A stretch of DNA of 64,000 bases from Lachnospiraceae bacterium (GTDB lineage: Bacteria; Bacillota; Clostridia; Lachnospirales; Lachnospiraceae): the NCBI GenBank assembly GCA_022845955.1, contig AP025576.1:806001-870000 (forward strand). The letters are read 5' to 3'. The position numbers were made by a program, and so were the translations under genes. Shown piece by piece: positions 61,010-64,000 of this stretch (position 1 is its first letter; each line of letters starts with the position of its first letter). The notes below the pieces were generated by a model. That model was not told the origin of the DNA. It saw nothing but the letters and a program-made list of their open reading frames with translations, and searched no databases.

Positions 61010-61945
61010 ATGGTGCGGTATATGATAGCGCTTTTACTGGTTAAAAAGATAGCTTCTTTATTTTTAATCGTGTGTATGGGAATATTTCTCGTCAGGAAAA
61101 AAATACTTAATGTAGGCGACAGCAGGGTTATATCAGCTGTTTCCATACATCTTATACTGCCATGTGTAATTCTGAATGCATTTCAGATAAATTTTTCGCC
61201 GGATGTAAAAGAAGGGCTTTTTCTGGCGTTGGCGGCAGCAATCATAATAAACGTAGGGCTGATTATTCTTGTAAAACTATTATCTCGGATAATACAATTG
61301 GATGCAGTTGAACAGGTTTCAGTGATATACTCGAATGCCGGAAATCTTGTTATTCCTATTGTGTCTGCTGTTCTCGGTGAGGAATGGGTGGTTTATTCCA
61401 GTGTATTTCTTGCAGTGCAGATGTTTCTAATTTGGAGCCATGGCAAGACGGTGCTGTGTAGGGAAGAAAAAACGGATATAAAAAAAGTATTCCTGAATGG
61501 TAATATGATTGCAATATATGCAGGTTTTATTATTCTTATTACAGGGCTGCGGTTTCCTGGACCGGTAAAGGATGCCATCGGATCGGTGGGGGAAATGGTT
61601 GGTCCGCTGGCTATGCTGGTTACAGGAATGCTGATTGCCAATATGGATTTCAGGACATTGTTATACTATAAAAGAATTTGGTATGTAACATTTCTGAGAC
61701 TTTTGTTTTGCCCGTTCGTTGTTCTGCTTTTTATTAAATACAGCGGTATGGCGGCTTGGGCGGATGCGGGGAAAAATATACTGTTGATTACTTTGATAGC
61801 GTGTATCACTCCGTCGGCATCCACTATTACGCAAATGGCCCAGATTTATGGACAGGATGCAGACTATGCCGGCGCTATAAATGTTGCCACTACGCTTTTA
61901 TGTATAATCACTATGCCAATTATGGTTTTGCTTTACCAAATATAG
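61010..61945 (+). CDS. AEC-family (auxin efflux carrier/malate permease-like) transporter
   Basis: 311 aa; no strong ribosome site before ATG 61010, so coupling to the preceding gene 7 nt upstream or a start at ATG 61022 is possible. About ten helices in two halves: FLIVCMGIFLVRKKILNVGDSRVISAVSI, IYSNAGNLVIPIVSAVLG with the conserved Asn-Gly crossing, and CITPSASTITQMAQIYGQDADYA at the second crossing. AEC members export or import carboxylates. Here it may excrete an organic-acid end product of the island. A hairpin terminator follows. Confidence 0.9.
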   Translation: MVRYMIALLLVKKIASLFLIVCMGIFLVRKKILNVGDSRVISAVSIHLILPCVILNAFQINFSPDVKEGLFLALAAAIIINVGLIILVKLLSRIIQLDAVEQVSVIYSNAGNLVIPIVSAVLGEEWVVYSSVFLAVQMFLIWSHGKTVLCREEKTDIKKVFLNGNMIAIYAGFIILITGLRFPGPVKDAIGSVGEMVGPLAMLVTGMLIANMDFRTLLYYKRIWYVTFLRLLFCPFVVLLFIKYSGMAAWADAGKNILLITLIACITPSASTITQMAQIYGQDADYAGAINVATTLLCIITMPIMVLLYQI

Positions 61946-61952
61946 TTAAAAC

Positions 61953-61980
61953 AGAGGATGTTCCGGGAGGAACATCCTCT
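61953..61980. terminator. Terminator hairpin between convergent genes
   Basis: AGAGGATGTTCC/GGAACATCCTCT, perfect 12-bp stem with GGGA loop. T-tracts are poor on both sides, but the position between convergent genes fits. Confidence 0.65.
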
Positions 61981-62003
61981 GTGCGTCATACGGGAGAAAT
62001 GCA

Positions 62004-62939
62004 TTATGCGGTGATCACGGTTCCCGCATTTCCCCTTACGGCATCGGCCACGAAATCCAGGGAGGTAATCAGCACGCTTCCGGTGGGAACCGCTTCCAGA
62101 TAGGAAACGGCCGCTTCAATCTTGGGAAGCATGGTGCCGGCTTCAAACTGGCCGTCCTGAATGTATGCTTTGGCTTCGGAAACATTCATGCTGCGTATGG
62201 GCGCTTCCGTTTCTTTCCGGTAATCTTTGTATACCTGCTTTACGCTTGTGAGAATGATTAACTGATCCGCTTCCAGCTCCACGGCCAGTCTGCCTGCGAT
62301 ACAGTCTTTTTCTATGACCGCGGAGGCGCCTTTGAGGGCATGCTCCTGAGGGATGACGGGAATTCCGCCGCCTCCGCAGGCGATGACCTCCTGTCCGGCA
62401 TCGGCCAGAGCGCGTATGGCATCGATTTCCAGGATATCAATGGGCTTGGGCGCCGCCACAATACGACGGTAGCCTTTACCTGGTTCTTCTATTACGAAGT
62501 TGCCTTTTTTCTGTTCAATTTCCGCATCTTCCTTTGACATATAACGGCCGATGAGTTTGGTAGGCTCATAGAATGCTTCGTCATAAGGATCTACTGTGAC
62601 TTGGGTGAGAATGGTGCTGACCGGTTTGGAAATTCCCCGGCTTAACAGCTCTGCGCGCAGGGAATTCTGGATATCGTAACCCACATAACCCTGGCTCATG
62701 GCATTGCAGACGCACATGGGGGCAGGAGTATAATCAATGTAAACACGGCGCAGCTCTGTCATGGCCTTGTGGATCATGCTTACCTGGGGGCCGTTGCTGT
62801 GGGTGATGGTCAGCTGGTAGTCTGCCTCGATCAGGTCGGCCAGCGCTTTTGCCGTCACCTTCACGGCATCCAGCTGTTCTGTGGTGGTATATCCCAGAGC
62901 CTGATGCCCAAGGGAAACAACTGCTCTTTTTTTGCTCAT
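62004..62939 (-). CDS. Carbamate kinase family protein, divergent N-terminal motif
   Basis: 311 aa, GTGAGGA ribosome site. Amino-acid-kinase fold. The usual GGNAL loop is GHQALG here, followed by ITHSNGPQVS (usually HGNGPQVG), RRVYIDYTPAPMCVCNAMSQGYVGYDIQ, ACGGGGIPVI and GTMLPKIEAAVSYLE. Carbamate kinase makes ATP from carbamoyl phosphate, or the reverse. I recall Clostridia homologues with the same SLGH loop, so this is a subfamily, not decay. No arginine deiminase or carbamoyltransferase gene is next to it. Confidence 0.85.
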   Translation of the reverse strand: MSKKRAVVSLGHQALGYTTTEQLDAVKVTAKALADLIEADYQLTITHSNGPQVSMIHKAMTELRRVYIDYTPAPMCVCNAMSQGYVGYDIQNSLRAELLSRGISKPVSTILTQVTVDPYDEAFYEPTKLIGRYMSKEDAEIEQKKGNFVIEEPGKGYRRIVAAPKPIDILEIDAIRALADAGQEVIACGGGGIPVIPQEHALKGASAVIEKDCIAGRLAVELEADQLIILTSVKQVYKDYRKETEAPIRSMNVSEAKAYIQDGQFEAGTMLPKIEAAVSYLEAVPTGSVLITSLDFVADAVRGNAGTVITA

Positions 62940-63022
62940 ATGCGGTTCCTCACTTTTATAATTTGGGTAATATACGCAAAGAGTGTATATTCCACTGCCT
63001 TTTTTCGAAAATCTCTGTTCCT

Positions 63023-63051
63023 ATTATAGCAAAAAGGAAAAAGTTTGTACA
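63023..63051 (-). promoter_or_regulatory. Predicted promoter of the carbamate kinase gene
   Basis: On the minus strand TGTACA (63051-63046) and TATAAT (63028-63023) with a 17-nt spacer. Confidence 0.55.
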
Positions 63052-63063
63052 CCGTTGATTCGG

Positions 63064-63173
63064 AAGGGAATGCAGATAAAAATCCTGTGTACCGCCCCGG
63101 GGGAAAGCAGGCAGGGGACCAGGAGGGAGACCTTCCCCGGGGCGGTACGCAGGATTTTTATCTGCTTTCCCTT
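63064..63173. repeat. 110-bp near-perfect inverted repeat
   Basis: Arms 63064-63106 and 63132-63173 pair over about 42 bp with two mismatches and one bulge; the loop is about 25 nt. The arms include CAGATAAAAATCCTG and GTACCGCCCCGGGG. Position: upstream of both divergent genes, inside the LytTR leader side. Confidence 0.9.
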
Positions 63174-63220
63174 TCTAAAGGGCTATTCGGGAAAAAAATA
63201 AACGAGTGGTGCAGGGAAGC

Positions 63221-63248
63221 TTGTAATATTTCCCTGTTTTGATATGAT
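63221..63248 (+). promoter_or_regulatory. Predicted promoter of the LytTR gene
   Basis: TTGTAA at 63221-63226 and TATGAT at 63243-63248, 16-nt spacer, 55 nt before GTG 63304. Confidence 0.5.
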
Positions 63249-63303
63249 GATAATCTGAACGGGACGTTGGCCGGGGAAGAGGCGGCGGAGAGGAGGGGAG
63301 GCC

Positions 63304-64000
63304 GTGGCGGTGCTTGGATTGTACTGCGGGGATGATTTGCTTGCGCAGGAAATGGAAGAGATGGTGACGGCGCTGTGCATGGGTGTGGGTTATGGAAGGA
63401 AGGCGGCGCGGGAGGCGGATTATGAGCTGCGGCGGATTCCTTCTCTTTCGGAACTGGAGGAGGAAGTGATGGCGGGGGATGAGATGTTTTATCTTATTCT
63501 CGCGGGGGAGAAGCCGGAGAAGGCTTTTGCTGCGACGGAAAGGCTTTGGGAGGAAAGTCCTTCGCTTTCTATTATTCTGGTGGTTTCGGAAGCAGAGGAT
63601 GTGTTTTCGGCTCTGTCGTATCCTTTTTTTCATCTGGTGAGGCGGTATGCGCTGGAGCAGGATTTAGGGGCCGCGTTCCAGAAAATGGAGAGGAGCCGTC
63701 CCCCGGTGACACGGTGGCACACGTTTTTATGTAGGAATGAACTGGTGAGGGTACGGCAGAAGGATATCCTGTATCTGGAAAGTGATCGGCATGAGATACG
63801 GATACACTGCAGGGAGGAAATCATATGTACGACGGAGCCGCTTTCCCGGTGCGAGGAGAGGCTGAAGGCGGGAGGGTTTGCACGGATTCATAAAAGCTTT
63901 TTGGTGAGTCTGTATCATGTGAACCGTATGGATCGGGATAGTGTGACTCTGGATAACGGGGAGAAGCTGTATATCAGCAGGTACCGGTATCCGGAGGTGA
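63304..64000 (+). CDS. LytTR-family transcriptional regulator with degenerate receiver, 3' end beyond window
   Basis: 232 codons are visible with no stop. The GTG start has AGGAGG at 63291-63296. The N-terminal 120 residues have the alpha/beta spacing of a receiver, but the acidic cluster reads YCGDD and the phospho-acceptor strand reads MFYLILAGE without the expected Asp. The C-terminal LytTR DNA-binding domain (about 135-232) has RVRQKDILYLESDRHEIRIH, GFARIHKSFLVSLYHVNRMD and NGEKLYISRYRYPEV. Members often control bacteriocin, biofilm or surface functions through a partner sensor kinase. No kinase is visible before the edge. Confidence 0.85.
   Translation, partial: MAVLGLYCGDDLLAQEMEEMVTALCMGVGYGRKAAREADYELRRIPSLSELEEEVMAGDEMFYLILAGEKPEKAFAATERLWEESPSLSIILVVSEAEDVFSALSYPFFHLVRRYALEQDLGAAFQKMERSRPPVTRWHTFLCRNELVRVRQKDILYLESDRHEIRIHCREEIICTTEPLSRCEERLKAGGFARIHKSFLVSLYHVNRMDRDSVTLDNGEKLYISRYRYPEV

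Larger units (their letters stand above)
62940..63303. other. 364-bp divergent promoter region
   Basis: It contains the promoters on both strands and the 110-bp palindrome. No gene is supported; the ORFs across it lack ribosome sites. Confidence 0.6.

Noticed and set aside
1..64000. rRNA, tRNA or recognised riboswitches
   Set aside because: I looked for tRNA clover-leaf ends and common riboswitch cores and saw none; a covariance search would be needed to be certain.

Overview
The window looks like a Clostridia chromosome segment, most probably Lachnospiraceae. The signs are AGGAGG-type ribosome sites, TTGACA/TATAAT promoters, LCP and Wzm/Wzt wall-glycan genes, a GH25 lysozyme with Big_2 domains, and dispersed small palindromic repeats. 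No species marker, rRNA or tRNA gene is present, so the assignment stays at family level and is inference.

Region 1 (1-15.5 kb) is a surface-glycan decoration zone. It holds two MBOAT O-acyltransferases (one cut by the window edge), two SGNH-type proteins, several polytopic GT-C-like membrane proteins and a pair of small EamA/ArnE-F-like flippase subunits. It is also a decay and insertion zone: a GT87-like gene has an in-frame amber codon, a PTPS-related/YfhO-like gene seems 3'-truncated at a terminator, a 160-bp TA-flanked MITE sits at the end of a membrane-protein gene, and a complete IS1202-type element lies between 27-28 bp direct repeats.

Region 2 (15.9-41.4 kb) is the main cell-wall polysaccharide locus: a very large membrane-anchored GH25 lysozyme, rmlB-rmlA-rmlC, an ABC-2 exporter (Wzm, plus Wzt with a C-terminal glycan-binding domain), a fused methyltransferase/kinase-like protein resembling the WbdD chain terminator, several GT2 enzymes, a phosphohexomutase, a polyprenyl-phosphate glycosylphosphotransferase, an LCP ligase, a rhamnosyltransferase-like GT2 and glmS. 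Together they predict a rhamnose-containing chain started on undecaprenyl phosphate, capped, exported by ABC transporter, side-chain decorated outside and attached to peptidoglycan by LCP. rmlD is absent from the window.

Region 3 (41.5-48 kb) is a protein-quality and proteolysis group: HtrA/DegP-like protease, a divergent ClpX-like ATPase, a 216-bp tandem array, a cytoplasmic-looking subtilase, a signal peptidase II and a small acidic exported protein.

Region 4 (48.6-62 kb) is an accessory catabolic island around an AraC regulator. On the minus strand are a PPC/DUF296 protein and a 4-hydroxybutyryl-CoA dehydratase-like enzyme with all four cluster ligands. On the plus strand are a GH31 glycosidase, a sugar ABC importer, an RraA-like aldolase, a TIM-barrel isomerase, a BKACE (DUF849) enzyme, a MaoC hydratase, a 3-hydroxyacyl-CoA dehydrogenase and an AEC carrier. 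I know of no described pathway with this composition, and this is my first candidate for an undescribed system. The second is the WbdD-like cap/Wzt-C arrangement in a Gram-positive wall-glycan locus.

Region 5 (62-64 kb) has a divergent carbamate kinase and a LytTR regulator with a degenerate receiver domain, separated by a 110-bp palindrome.
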